A DNA stretch of 64,000 bases, taken from positions 24,353,288 through 24,417,287 of the forward strand of contig CM030717.1 of assembly GCA_017979445.1 (NCBI GenBank), written 5' to 3'. Source of the DNA: Akebia trifoliata. Its lineage: Eukaryota; Streptophyta; Magnoliopsida; Ranunculales; Lardizabalaceae. Below are positions 24,103-34,800 of the stretch, one piece after another; the first letter of the stretch is position 1; every line of letters starts with the position of its first letter. Below the pieces are notes generated by a model. It did no database searches. It worked only from the letters and a program-made list of their open reading frames with translations, and was not told where the DNA came from. A program made the translations under genes and the position numbers.

Positions 24103-24364
24103 TAGAGGGTTGAAGCAAACTAGATAGCAAATCTATTTTGGTAGATAGTGCGATATCTGAAAGTCAAAGCTAGTGACAGTTCCTTTTGTAGCCTGATTTA
24201 GCAATTCGTCGAGGCGTTCGGATCCATGAGTTTTAGAAAATTCTCCTTGACTAATGAAACAAATGTGTAAGTGTGTGCACTGTGTGAAACTGAGTAAATA
24301 AAACTTGAGAAAATTTGAATGAGATTTACGACAAATTTGAGCAAAAATTGGGAAAAATTTGAAT

Positions 24365-25688
24365 GTCCTACTCTACCTACTCTGGGTGAAAGAGTAATGA
24401 ATTTTTTTTTTGGGAATCCTACTCTACCTGCCCAGGGTGAAAGAGTAATGAACTAATTTTTTTGGGAAGTTCTACTCTACTTATTCGGAGTGAAAGAATA
24501 ATGAACTAATTTTTTCGGGAGTCCTATTCTACCTGCATAGGGTGAAAGAGTAATATTTGGGAAGTTTTACTTTACCTACTCGGAGTGAAAGAGTAATGAA
24601 CTAATTTTTTAGGAAGTCCTACTCTACCTGCCCAGGATGAAAGAGTAATGAACTAATTTTTTTGGAAATTTCTACTCTACCTACTCAGAGTGAAAGGGTA
24701 ATAAACTAATTTTTTGGGAGTCTTACTCTACCTGCCTAGGGTGAAAGAGTAACGAACTAATTTTTTGGGAAGTTCTACTATACCTACTCGGAATGAAAGA
24801 GTAATGAATTAATTTTTTGGGGAGTCCTACTCTACCTGCCCAGGGTGAAAGAGTAATGAACTAATTTTTTTGGGAAGTTCTAATCTATCTACTCGGAGTG
24901 AAAGAGTAATGAACTAAGTTTTTTGGGAGTCCTACTCTACCTGCCCAGGGTGAAAGAGTACTGAACTAATTTTTTTGGGAAGTTCTACTCTACTTACTCG
25001 GAGTGAAAGAATAATGAACTAATTTCTTGGGAAGTTCTACTCTACCTACTCGGGGTGAAAGAGTAATGAACTAATTTTTTTTTTGGGAAGTTCTACTCTA
25101 CCTACTCAGAGTGAAAGAGTAATGAACTAATTTCTTGGGAGTCCTACTCTACATGCCCCGGGTGAAAGAGTAATGAACTAATTTTTTTAGGAAGTTCTAC
25201 TTTACCTACTCGGGGTGAAAGAGTAATGAACTAAGCTTTTTGGGAGTCCTATACTACCTGCCCAGGGTGAAAGAGTAATGAACTAATTTTTTGGGAAGTT
25301 CTACTCTACCTACTTGGGGTGAAAGAGTAATGAACTATTTTTCTGGAAGTTCTACTCTACTTACTTGGGGTGAAAGAGTAATGAACTATTTTTCTTGAAG
25401 TTCTACTCTACCTACTCGGGGTGAAAGAGTAATGAACTAATTTTTTGGGAAGTTCTATTCTACCTACTGGAGGTGAAAGAGTAATGAACTATTTTTCTGG
25501 AAGTTCTACTTACTCAGGGTGAAATAGTAATGAACTATTTTTCTGGAAGTTCTACTCTACCTACTCGGGGTGAAAGAGTAATGGACTATTTTTCTGGGAG
25601 TCCTACTCTACATACTCGGGGTGAAAGAGTAATAGACTAATTTTCTGGAGTTCTACTCTACCTACTCGGGGTGAAAAAGTAATGAACT
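24365..25688. repeat. 52-54 bp tandem array next to the B PPT
   Basis: About 25 units read (G)GGAAGTTCTACTCTACC, TACTCGGGGTGAAAGAGTAA, TGAACTAATTTTTT. In the left part two subtypes tend to alternate, one with CCTGCCCAGGGTGAAAGAG and one with CTACTCGGAGTGAAAGAG. The right part is mostly the second type. Each unit has a short internal inverted repeat (TACTCTACC and GGGTGAAAGAGTA). The array is not seen in element C at the matching place. Confidence 0.92.
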
Positions 25689-25689
25689 A

Positions 25690-26045
25690 TCTGAGTAAAA
25701 TCTGAGCAAAATCCAAGAAAACCCTCGGCGGTATTTGACTGAGCATAATCCGAGAAAACCCTCGGTGGCAACTGGCTGAGCATAATTCGAGAAAGTCCTC
25801 AGCGGCATCTGAGTAAAATCCGAGATAACACTTGACAGCATCTGAGCAAAATCCGAGATAACCCTTGGCGGTAACTGAGCAAAATCCGAGATAACCCTTG
25901 ACGACATCTAAGCACAATTCCGAAAAAACCCTCGGCGGTATTTGAGCAAAATCCAAGTTCACCATTGGCGGCAAGTGAGCAAAATCCAAGATGACCCTTG
26001 GCGGCAACTGAGCAAAATCCAAGATAACCCTTTGTGGCAATTGAA
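25690..26045 (-). repeat. 33-35 bp tandem array in element B
   Basis: About ten units run with a core of GAGCAAAATCCGAGATAACCC followed by TTGGCGGCAACT. On the minus strand they correspond to the larger array at 39,690-40,640 in element C (GCCGCCGAGGGTTTTCTCGG). Open reading frames crossing it are a by-product of the repeat. Confidence 0.88.
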
Positions 26046-26049
26046 CAAA

Positions 26050-27580
26050 ACTGACAGAGGAATGAATGAATTTTGGGAAAGAATAAATGAATCTGGAGAA
26101 GAATGAATCTGGATGAGATTGAAAATGAATTTGGAGAATAATGATTGAATCGGGGAACGAATGAATAAATCTGGGAGATAATGAATCTGGAAGAGAATGA
26201 TTGAATCCAATAATGAATGGATCTGGAAAAGAATCTGGGAATAAATGCCCTATCTCCTACTCTAGGTAAATTAGTTAATCTCTGGGCACAACCAAATGTG
26301 AGATCCGAAGTGCTTTTGTTTGAACCTTAAGGTTTTATCCAAAAGTTTTATGAATTTAAAACCTGAGTTTTTATTTCTTTTGAACCTCAAGGGTTTTTCG
26401 AAAATTGTTATCAAGAGGGTAACCTTAAGTTTGGGGTTCCCATTATCTTTTAGGATTAACATTGCTAAAAAACAAAATGCCCCTAGTTTGACAATAAACA
26501 TGGCATTGGAGATAATTGAATACATCATGCAAAAAAAAAAAAAATGCCTCTAGTATAAGGGGGAAACTACATATTTAGAGAAAAAAGAAAATGCCCCTTG
26601 TATGAAAGTTTGAAATATTTGATTACCACAAGCGCAATAAAGATCCAACTTTTAATTTTGATTAAAGATATTGAGTCAGGCTCAAAGAAATTGTAACAAA
26701 ATATTTCTTTCTGAAATTCATCATAAAATCTGTTCTTTCTCCCCATCGGTTCGCTTAGGGACATGAAACTCTTCAGATCAATCATAAACGAGATACTTGT
26801 ATCCACTGAGTTTATATTTGGTTCAAACTGGGTATTGAAACTTGATCATTCAAACTTCTGATGTTTCAGCTCGGACCTCCTTTTCAGTTTCTTAACTCAA
26901 CGGAGATTTTCTTTTGTTTTTTAGTTACTTTAATTTTTGCCTAGATTGCCTTTTCAGATTTTCAATCTAGCAAGCATGCTCTAACTTTTGCCCAGATCGC
27001 CTTTTTATATTTTCAATCTAGCGAGTTTACAATTTTTTTTTCTCTTTTATTTACTCTGATTGTTGTCAAGGTCATCCTTTCAAATTTTTAACCTTGCAAG
27101 CTTACCCTAAGTTTGCCTAAGTTGCCCTTTTTGGGTTTTCAACCTAGCAGGCTTCATTTTTCTTTTTTTTCCATTTTGAACTTTTGGAGTTACTATCTGA
27201 TCATGCTTTACTATCTTCCTTGACTTTTTCGCACAGTAATTAGGAGGACTTTTATGGGTAGGCTTAGGATTGGACATAAAAAGAAAGGAATTTTAAGGCT
27301 AAAAAACCCAAATGCCCCTTGTGTGGTATTTTTTTTAAAATTATTTTCTTTTTCCTTAAATTTTCTTCTCCATTTTGGCTGATATTTCTTTTTCTTTTGA
27401 ATTTTTTCTTTTTAGATTTTTTCTTTATTGAGGAATCTATTTTTTATTTTGATGTGGTCGAGCCTGAAGTAACTTCTTAGGTTGCCTATGTACCACAAAA
27501 TTTTGGGATTAGACCAAAACGTAGTTCGAATTTTCCTTCCCCTAGGTTAGGTGATCAGGTTAAGAAAGAAAACGGTATAT
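26050..27580 (-). other. Element B 3' non-coding region with short repeats
   Basis: Non-coding sequence between the array and the integrase remnant. It has a GAATGAAT/CTGGAGAA-rich stretch (26,060-26,230). Four polypurine-like motifs AAGGGGCATTT lie on the minus strand, near 26,480, 26,545, 26,590 and 27,315. Degenerate repeats of about 60-65 bp at 26,930-27,150 share GCCTAGATTGCC and TTTTCAATCTAGC. The same items recur in element C at 38.5-39.7 kb. Confidence 0.7.
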
Positions 27581-27587
27581 ATATATA

Positions 27588-27940
27588 GGTCCCGTTCAGT
27601 AACAAACATTTTGGCAAAACATTTTTCAAAACATGGGTTAGAGGTTTTGGAATGAGCTGATTTTTGGTGAGGATGATTTCTACGGTGAGGAGATCATCCT
27701 CACCAAAAATCAGTCCATTCCAAAACTTTTAGTCGCAGTTTACAAGTTGAAAAATCGTGGATCGTCCATTTTTTGTAAACTATTTTTGATGGGGTTAGAA
27801 GTTTTGGAATGGGCTGATTTTTAGTGATGATAATCTCCTCACCGTAGAGATCATCCTCACCAAAAATCAGCCCATTCCAAAACTTCTAACCCATGTTTTG
27901 AAAAATGTTTTGCCAAAATGTTTGTTGCTGAACATTTCCC
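27588..27940. mobile_element. MITE family M1, copy inside element B
   Basis: This 353-bp element lies within TA repeats, so the target was probably TA. It begins GGTCCCGTTCAGTAACAAAC and ends with the near complement. The interior contains the arm GGTTTTGGAATGAGCTGATT and its complement twice, so it can fold into two consecutive hairpins as well as one long one. It matches the three copies at 51.2-52.3 kb. It interrupts the stretch between the integrase remnant and the 3' arrays of B. Confidence 0.88.
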
Positions 27941-28079
27941 ATATATATATATATATATATATTATTCTTTTTTGAAAAGGCTGCAAAGGGGTTGAGAAAG
28001 GATATATTGAACTGGGTAATAAGAAAATTGATTCGGCCAAAAATTACCTCCTTAAATATAGTATCGTTTGATTTGGTCA

Positions 28080-28625
28080 AAGGTTGGTTGGTTCTGGTAA
28101 TTCGATTCCATCATGATCTTGAAGTCAGACGGTTGAATCATTGACTTCTAAGTGGCGAACTTTAACCTTCTTGTTAAACGTGCGAGCGATTCTTCTTTGA
28201 TAAGTTTGCACCCTAAGTCATTTTTCTTCAATCAAATTTAGCTCTTCATACCGATGACGGACCCAGTATGTTTCTAACAATGGATTTTCCATCAAGAACT
28301 TGTGATACAAAATTTTCCTCTCAACTGGCAAGATTGCTTCCATATCATACACTAGAGAGTAGGGAATAACTCTAGTGGAAGACTGTATTGAAGTACAATA
28401 TGCCCCCAGTGTGACTGACAACTTTTCTGACCATTCCCTGTGTGATTGACACATTTTCTTGATGATTGTTTTGAGATATTTTTATTGGCTGCTTCAACAT
28501 TTCCATTAGCCTTAGAACGTAGGGGGATGATTTGTGATGCCGGATCCTGAACTTTGAACATAGAGTAATAACCTAAGCTTTGATGTACGACCCATTATCA
28601 GAGATCAATACTGCTTAAACTGTTT
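28080..28625 (-). pseudogene. Integrase remnant of element B
   Basis: Minus-strand frames give a catalytic-core motif LISDNGSYIKA (about 28,610-28,580). Further on come KMCQSHREWSEKL and a STRVIPYSLVYDMEAILPVE block at 28,454-28,218. The last part is the signature (TPYSLVYGMEAVLP-like) of Tat-type gypsy integrase just after the core. RYEELNLIEE follows. Frame changes separate the pieces, and the first catalytic Asp and the zinc domain are missing or unrecognisable. No active enzyme is expected. The matching piece in element C is at 37.5-38.2 kb. Confidence 0.85.
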
Positions 28626-31390
28626 CATTAGTTTGAGAATGGTAATCTATTCTGGGAGCTCTACCATTTTGAGAAGTGTAGCACTGATACATTTTGTAAT
28701 ATCTTCCTTCATCTCATTTTATCAAATTAGTGTCTAATCCGTGTCAGACAACACCCAAGCTTGCACCTAACATATCCTCATAGGCCCATGTGAACAAGTC
28801 TTTTGAAATTTATGAGAAAACTCAGTATCCCCTTATGTTCTTCTAGAGATAGGATGGTTTCTATTTGAATCTCTTTAGGAATTATTTTCTGTTTCAAGGT
28901 CAATGACCTTTTTTTTCTTGATTAAAGTTGACCCCAACCCTTATCTTCTTGTTTAAGAGAGCAATCTATCCTTGAAATTAGATTATTAGTTAATTCGTTA
29001 ATACGCTCGAGGTATTCAAAAATTTCATTTTTTCAGATGGGGCGATGGCCACCTCTATAAACTTGATAAATTAACCTAACTCAAAAGAAAAAAGAGTTGA
29101 CTCGATCTAAAGAAAACATGACCTTGCTGGATTGATAAAAAAATGGACTCGAGCTAACCCAAATGACTTATGAAAACTCAAGACAAGTACCCACAACGGA
29201 CTTAATTATGGACTGAGGACTCGAGATATTACTTATAATTGGTAAGACTGAGGCACTATGATCTTTGGGGAACAACTGGGTGATGTTGAAAAATTTTGAG
29301 GTCATTTCTGATTGGGTGTTGACATTTGTTCTAATTGACCGGGTTTACAACCCTAGCTAGGCGATGGACGATTAAGCTTAGGTGCAATGATAACCATGAA
29401 ACCTAATGGAATGTGGATTTAATCAACTTTAGTGTTACCCCCTTAATAACATTTTAAATGAACCCTGAGATTTTATTGAATTCTGTGCACCAATCCATTA
29501 AACAATTTATCTATTCAATGATTATTCAGAAGGAAAATAATTTTATTGCACTTTTAAAAATTATTGAAAAATAATATTTTTATTAAATAATAATTTTCAC
29601 AAATCTGATTAGTTTTTACAATCATTTTCTTTTTAGAAAAACATATTTTGGTAATTTTTCAAGGTCCATGCAAAAAATAAATTTTTGGTAAAAAACATAT
29701 TTTAAAAAAATTTCATGCAAAAATAGATAATTTTTTTCTTTCTTTTCTTTTCTTTTGGAAAGCATTTTCTTTTGAAAAATATATATTTTTTAAAGAATAT
29801 TTTTTCTGAAAAACACTATCATTGGAAAACACTTTTTTAGAGAACACTTTTTTCTGGAAAATACTTTCCTTTTGGAAAACATTTTTTTTAAGATGGGTTG
29901 AAACTTAAAAAAGACTTTGATTTAAATGGCCTAGCCCATCATGATTGTTGGATCGAGATGGATTGGGTCATTATGAATTATTGTAAAAAATGGATTCTTT
30001 ATTGGGTCAGTGCACCCATTTTAATTTTCAAAACAAAATTTTTGATCCTTGAGAACAACCATACATTCTGATCTCATACATACATTTTGATCTCATCATT
30101 CACATCATTCACACACATTCATCATTCACAAAGTCCCATTTAATAAACAACTTGGGAACACCCACAATAAGTTCGAATCATGACCTACAGGGGAAGTTTC
30201 TAGATTCTAAGTTTACTATGTGCAATGCATTTTTATCTGGCCACCCTTGTCCAAGTGCACCTATATACCTCTCAAGCGTACTCAATCAGACGGTATGTGG
30301 TGACTTGGTTTGATATGTCGTATAGGTGATAATCTAAAACTTCAACTCACTTCTCTAAAGTAAAAAACAGCCAGTTTAATCCCCAGATCAGAGGTGGCGC
30401 ACGATACTTGAGTAAAGGCACTCTTAAATCACCTCTTTTCTAGAATAGACGTAGTCTATCCTCTTAGTACCGTAGTACATCGGAGCAGGATCTCGTTTAG
30501 GCACTGGTTTTGACCAAGAAGTGCAGTTGATGTACTTATATTATTTTTGATATACCTATGGGTACGAGTCAAGAGTTGTAGCTTTCATAAATGATTTGGC
30601 ATCCTATGAAGGGACCGACCACATACTAGTACTACTTTGGCAATTAGGACATATGACTATGCGGGTTGCAATAGGTCAAAGGCTCAGGTTGCTCTAGCCT
30701 GGGTGCATCGATATACTTTTCAGAGTCACCTGATCAGACGGTACTGATGCCCCAGTTTAATATACCATAAGGTACGTGACTGGAGTTGTGGTTTTCATGA
30801 ATGACGTCGCATCTCCGAAGAGACCGGGCTATGCACTAGTACCACGTTGGCTATATGGGATGTGCAAGTGTGCAAAGCAGTAAATGTGTTAGTGGTATGT
30901 GCAAAACAGGGTGGGGTGTGCCCGGGGCCTTTTCCAAACAAATAGACCCATATGTACTAGTAAAGGTATTAAACTATACAAGTAAAATGTATACATTGAT
31001 CGAGAAAGATTAAAAACATATCTATATGGTTCAATGCACATTTCATGTATATATCAATAACAAATCAATCAATGAATATGACATGAAATAATTGATCAAA
31101 TCCAAACATTGTAATAGGCATAATTTCTATAATTTTATAGTCCAATCAATGATCACTTTTGGGTGATCCAAAATAAATCGAGATTCCAATAGATGTTACA
31201 TTGATGATAGAATGATAATTGTTAAGATGAGGAGCGATGAACCTTTTTTTTTTAAAATTATAAAAAAAAACTAGAAACACATCCCAAAAGAAAATCAAAG
31301 AGAAAGATCGTAGTGCCAAATGAGCTCGCTCTCACAAAATAAATCAGGAACATTAACTGTGCTAACACTAGATAAATTCGGATTTTCTGT
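28626..31390 (-). other. Element B long non-coding interior
   Basis: No reading frame of note. On the minus strand it matches element C at about 35.4-37.5 kb in the same order. Shared parts include a block around 30,240-30,900 (GTACGTGACTGGAGTTGTGG, CGCATCTCCGAAGAGACCGG, GCAGGATCTCG) and a run of T/A-rich repeats at 29,560-29,900 (TGGAAAACA units). The position is where gag-protease-RT should be, so those genes have been lost or replaced. Confidence 0.7.
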
Positions 31391-31394
31391 GAAT

Positions 31395-32165
31395 TAGGAA
31401 AATACAATCCGAACTTGTATCGATGATATCTAAAGCTCTCGATAACGAAATTGAGTGAATTCAGGTTCTAAATTAATCTACTCGATGATATCTACGTTTT
31501 ATTAATAGGTGACCAGACTTAATTCTCACTAGAATATTTTGTAAAAATGTTTTAACATTGTTGTCCCAACCTTCATTCAGCAACAATTCCAGATTTACAA
31601 AATACAATCCTAGCTTGCATCACTGATATACAAGGCTCCCGATAATGAAATTTAGTGAACTCAGATTCTACATTAATCTACTTGATGAGATCTACGTTTT
31701 ATTAATAGGTGTCCAGATTTAATTCTCAATAGAATATTCTGTAAAAATGTTTTAACATTGCTATCCCAATCTTTGTTCAGTAACAATTCCAGATTTACAA
31801 AATACAATCCGAACTTCCATCGATGATATCCAAGGCTCCCGATAACAAAATTGAGTGAACTCATATTCTAAATTAATCTAGTCAATGAGATATATATTTT
31901 ATTAATAGGTGCCCAGACTTATTTCTTATTAGAATATTTTGTAAAAATATTTTAACATTGCTGTCCCAACCTTCATTCAGCAACAATTCCAGATTTATAA
32001 AATACAATTTGAACTTACATCGATGATATCCAAGGTTCCCGATAACAAAATTGAGTGAACTCAGGTTCTAAATTAATCTACTCGATGAGATCTACGTTTT
32101 ATTAATAGGTGCCCAGACTTAATTCTTACTAGAATATTTTGTAAAAATATTTTAACATTTCTATC
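31395..32165 (-). repeat. 200-bp tandem array in the B leader
   Basis: Nearly four units, with the landmark AAGGCTCCCGATAA-type sequence at 31,431, 31,631, 31,831 and 32,031, exactly 200 bp apart. Each unit also has GATATCTACGTTTTATTAATA, GTAAAAATGTTTTAACATTG and CAACAATTCCAGATTTACAA. It lies between the PBS and the non-coding interior of B. A corresponding array was not seen in element C. Confidence 0.93.
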
Positions 32166-32400
32166 CTAACTTTCATCATTCCATCATTTTTATATGTCAA
32201 TTTGAATCTTTCATTATTTAGGGGTCATGAAAAAGTGACCTGTAATTGGACAAAAATACAATACCTAAAATCATCCACAATCAAGCCATAAAAATAAATA
32301 AATAAATAAATAAAATAAATCAAACTAAATAATAAAAATAAATTAGGTCATCCTGGCAATGCTCCCATACTTGGGGTTTTTCAAGTCTGATCCTCAATAG

Positions 32401-32418
32401 TTCCCAGTGGAGTCGCCA
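32401..32418 (-). promoter_or_regulatory. Element B primer-binding site
   Basis: The minus strand reads TGGCGACTCCACTGGGAA, one base after the 5' LTR end. It is the least altered copy of this site in the window. The class is that of Tat/Ogre elements, for which tRNA-Arg priming has been described. Confidence 0.88.
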
Positions 32419-32419
32419 C

Positions 32420-34003
32420 TAAAAGCGTCCTGTATCCGCGGGGTGTGCGGATCCGCTTTTGACCTTTGAGGTTTGGGAGTCGCCACCTTGTTATTGCGGT
32501 CTAGAAATTGAACATTGAATCTAAAAGATAAAAAAAAAAACTAATCTACGAAAAATAAGAAACTAAGTCCGGGGATCACGTTAAGGAGTTGGAAGGTGTT
32601 AGGTACCAACTTCGCCCGGCAAACACTGGTCTCTACTAATTCTCAAATAGGACTACATTGTTAAAAAGACCTAATCAATAAAAAAAATTAAATCTTTACC
32701 TTTACGAAGACAATGGTCTTGTTCCCTCAGATTTGGTAGAATAGTTCTTCGTACAACACTCTTCGCTTCGTTCTGTCACCGGATTCGTTTCAGATCTCCA
32801 AAACAAAGTATCTCTTTCTAAATTTTTTTAATTTTTTTAATGAATTTCTAGGGTGTTTTGGAAGGGTTTATAGGTGTTTTTTGAGCTAAAGTTGGGGTAT
32901 AGATGTTAGGTAAGGAGTTGGTGCTTCAAAATCAAGATTTATGGGAGGCTAGGAAAGCTTTTTAACCTACTTCTAGGGTTTATTTTTTGATACGAAAATA
33001 GGTTGTAGGGACCTTTATTTATAGATTTTTTTGGATAATTATTTTGATAGAGTTAGTGTTTAATTATAATTCTTTTAGAGAGAGTTATTGTTTATTTAGA
33101 ATTATTTTAAATAGAGTTATTATTTAGTTAGAATTCTATTAAATAGAGTTATTATTTAATTATGATTGTTTTAATAGAGTTATAGTTTAATTAGAATTGT
33201 TTTAAGGTTTTGATTTTTAGTCTCACTTGATTGACTTGATTTTAGTCTTACTTGATTGACTTTAATTTTTTGGAGAACCCCCTTTATTATATCTTTAATT
33301 CTTTGGGCCCCCAGATGGAGGGGTCCTTTATTGATCCATTTTTTTGGTTCAAAATTTTAAATTAATTTTATTAATGTTTCACTTTATATTATTTAATATT
33401 TTATTTATTAATTTTGATTAATTTTAAATTTTTTTAATTGAAAAATTATCGTTTTGCCCTTGAAGAGAACTTTTACGTTTCAAGTCGGTTTTTGATGTTC
33501 CTGAATGTTTTAGAATCAATTTTTCGTAAGGAATTCAATGGAAATATTGGTTTATGTCATTTATAAAAATTTTTGTGTGAAATGGTTGTGAACTTGATAA
33601 GGGGCATTTTCATAATTTTGTTGAATTTTGTGAAAATTGGCGAAATGGTTTATTTGATTTTGATTTGTTATTTTATGTGTTTGAAAGGATTTTTTTAAGT
33701 GTAATGTAAGCTTTAGGGATGTTTTGAGTTTAGGGGTATTTTGATAATTTGGTAAATTTTTAGTGATTTTTATCGTGAAGCTTCTTTTTATCTGAAAAAT
33801 GATGATTTCTAAGCTTTTGGGGTTATATTTTCCTAGCGTAGTGTGGTTTCTAAGGTTTTGTTAGTTTGAGATACCTCATATGAATTTCTGAAACATATCT
33901 GGTAACAAAATAAAATATTGTAATAAACATCCATCATTGGGAACCGTTGCGATCGGGTTGACGAGTTGATTAATCAGGCGAGTACAAAAATGGGGTGTCT
34001 ACA
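32420..34003 (-). repeat. Element B 5' LTR
   Basis: On the minus strand it starts TGTAGACACCCCATTTTTG and ends GGACGCTTTTA, 1,584 bp. The TATA box region (TCTATAAATAAAGG on the minus strand) lies near 33,020. It is directly followed by the TSD CATAT on the outer side. Confidence 0.92.
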
Positions 34004-34008
34004 CATAT

Positions 34009-34445
34009 ATGAAAAAAAAGGAGATGAATTATGTGTTGTTGGCAGCAACATAGATGAATAAAAAAAAATGTTTTTATGAGAGTTGCGATGGCAGCAACAT
34101 AGATGAATAAAAAAAAAGAAACGTTGTTGTGAGAGTTGCGATGGCAGTCACATGTGTTGCTGGCAGCAACATTGATGAATAAAAAAAAGAAACGTTGTTG
34201 TGAGAGTTGCGATGGCAGCCACATGTGTTGGTGGCAACAACATAGATGATTAAAAAAAAAAAAAATGTTTGTGTGAGAGTTGCGATGGTAGCCACATGTG
34301 TTGCTCGCAGCAACATAGATGAATAAAAAAAAGAAACGTTGTTGTGAGAGTTGCGATGGCAGCCACATGTGTTGCTGGCAGCAACGTAGATGAATAAAAA
34401 AAAGAAACTTTTTTGTGAGAGTTGTGATGGCAGCCACGAGTTGCT
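34009..34445 (+). repeat. 71-bp minisatellite flanking the B insertion
   Basis: GAGAGTTGCGATGGCAG recurs at 34,078, 34,131, 34,202, 34,274, 34,345 and 34,416: one 53-bp interval and four of 71-72 bp. Units also share CCACATGTGTTGCTGGCAGC and AACATAGATGAATAAAAAAA. The sequence just left of element B (CTGGCTGCTGGTAGCAACATAT, ending 22,426) is part of the same repeat, so B landed inside it. The long minus-strand reading frame over this stretch is an artefact. Confidence 0.92.
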
Positions 34446-34500
34446 AGCAGCAATTTTTTTTTTCTTTTTCTTTTTTTTTTTAAGAAAAAGGGGAGGGGTA

Positions 34501-34800
34501 AGGTTATCCTTACCAATTTAGTAAGCTCACCAATTTAGTAAGTTTTCAAATTTTGCTAAAGGATTGATCTCACCACGTGGCTAAAAAAAAAACAAAGAAG
34601 AGAATTTCCCTTTCTTCTTAAAAAAAAAACATCGATTTGTCTTAAAAAAAAAAGAAAAAAATCATAACTCCTTATGCTCACAACTGTCATTCTACACTCA
34701 ATGTAATATTCTTTGAAATCTCGAATTTTTCTAGGTCGCCCAAAGCGATCTTTGATTGGACCATAAAAAAAAAGGGGATTGGACTTCAAAAATCAACCAT
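34501..34800. mobile_element. Partial M2-family MITE
   Basis: The start (CCTTACCAATTTAGTAAG) and ATTGATCTCACCACGTGGC match the first part of the M2 copy at 52.57 kb. The rest is A-rich and only loosely similar. It may be a diverged or internally rearranged member. Confidence 0.4.

Larger units (their letters stand above)
22427..34003 (-). mobile_element. Element B: non-autonomous Tat-type Ty3/gypsy element, TSD CATAT
   Basis: Two family A LTRs bound the element: 5' LTR 32,420-34,003 and 3' LTR 22,427-24,087, both on the minus strand. A PBS lies at 32,401-32,418 and a PPT at 24,088-24,102. Perfect 5-bp target duplications CATAT are at 22,422-22,426 and 34,004-34,008. Length is 11,577 bp. The interior contains a 200-bp tandem array, long non-coding sequence, an integrase remnant, one M1 MITE and two further tandem arrays before the PPT. 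No gag, protease, RT or RNase H is recognisable. Termini are TG...TA instead of the usual TG...CA. B is inserted in element C. Confidence 0.93.

Noticed and set aside
24365..25688. Regular repeats suggestive of a CRISPR array
   Set aside because: There are no unique spacers; the whole unit is repeated and the setting is a plant LTR element.
33970..34437. 155-residue minus-strand reading frame
   Set aside because: It is a translation of the 71-bp minisatellite with poly-T derived Phe runs and overlaps the end of the B LTR.
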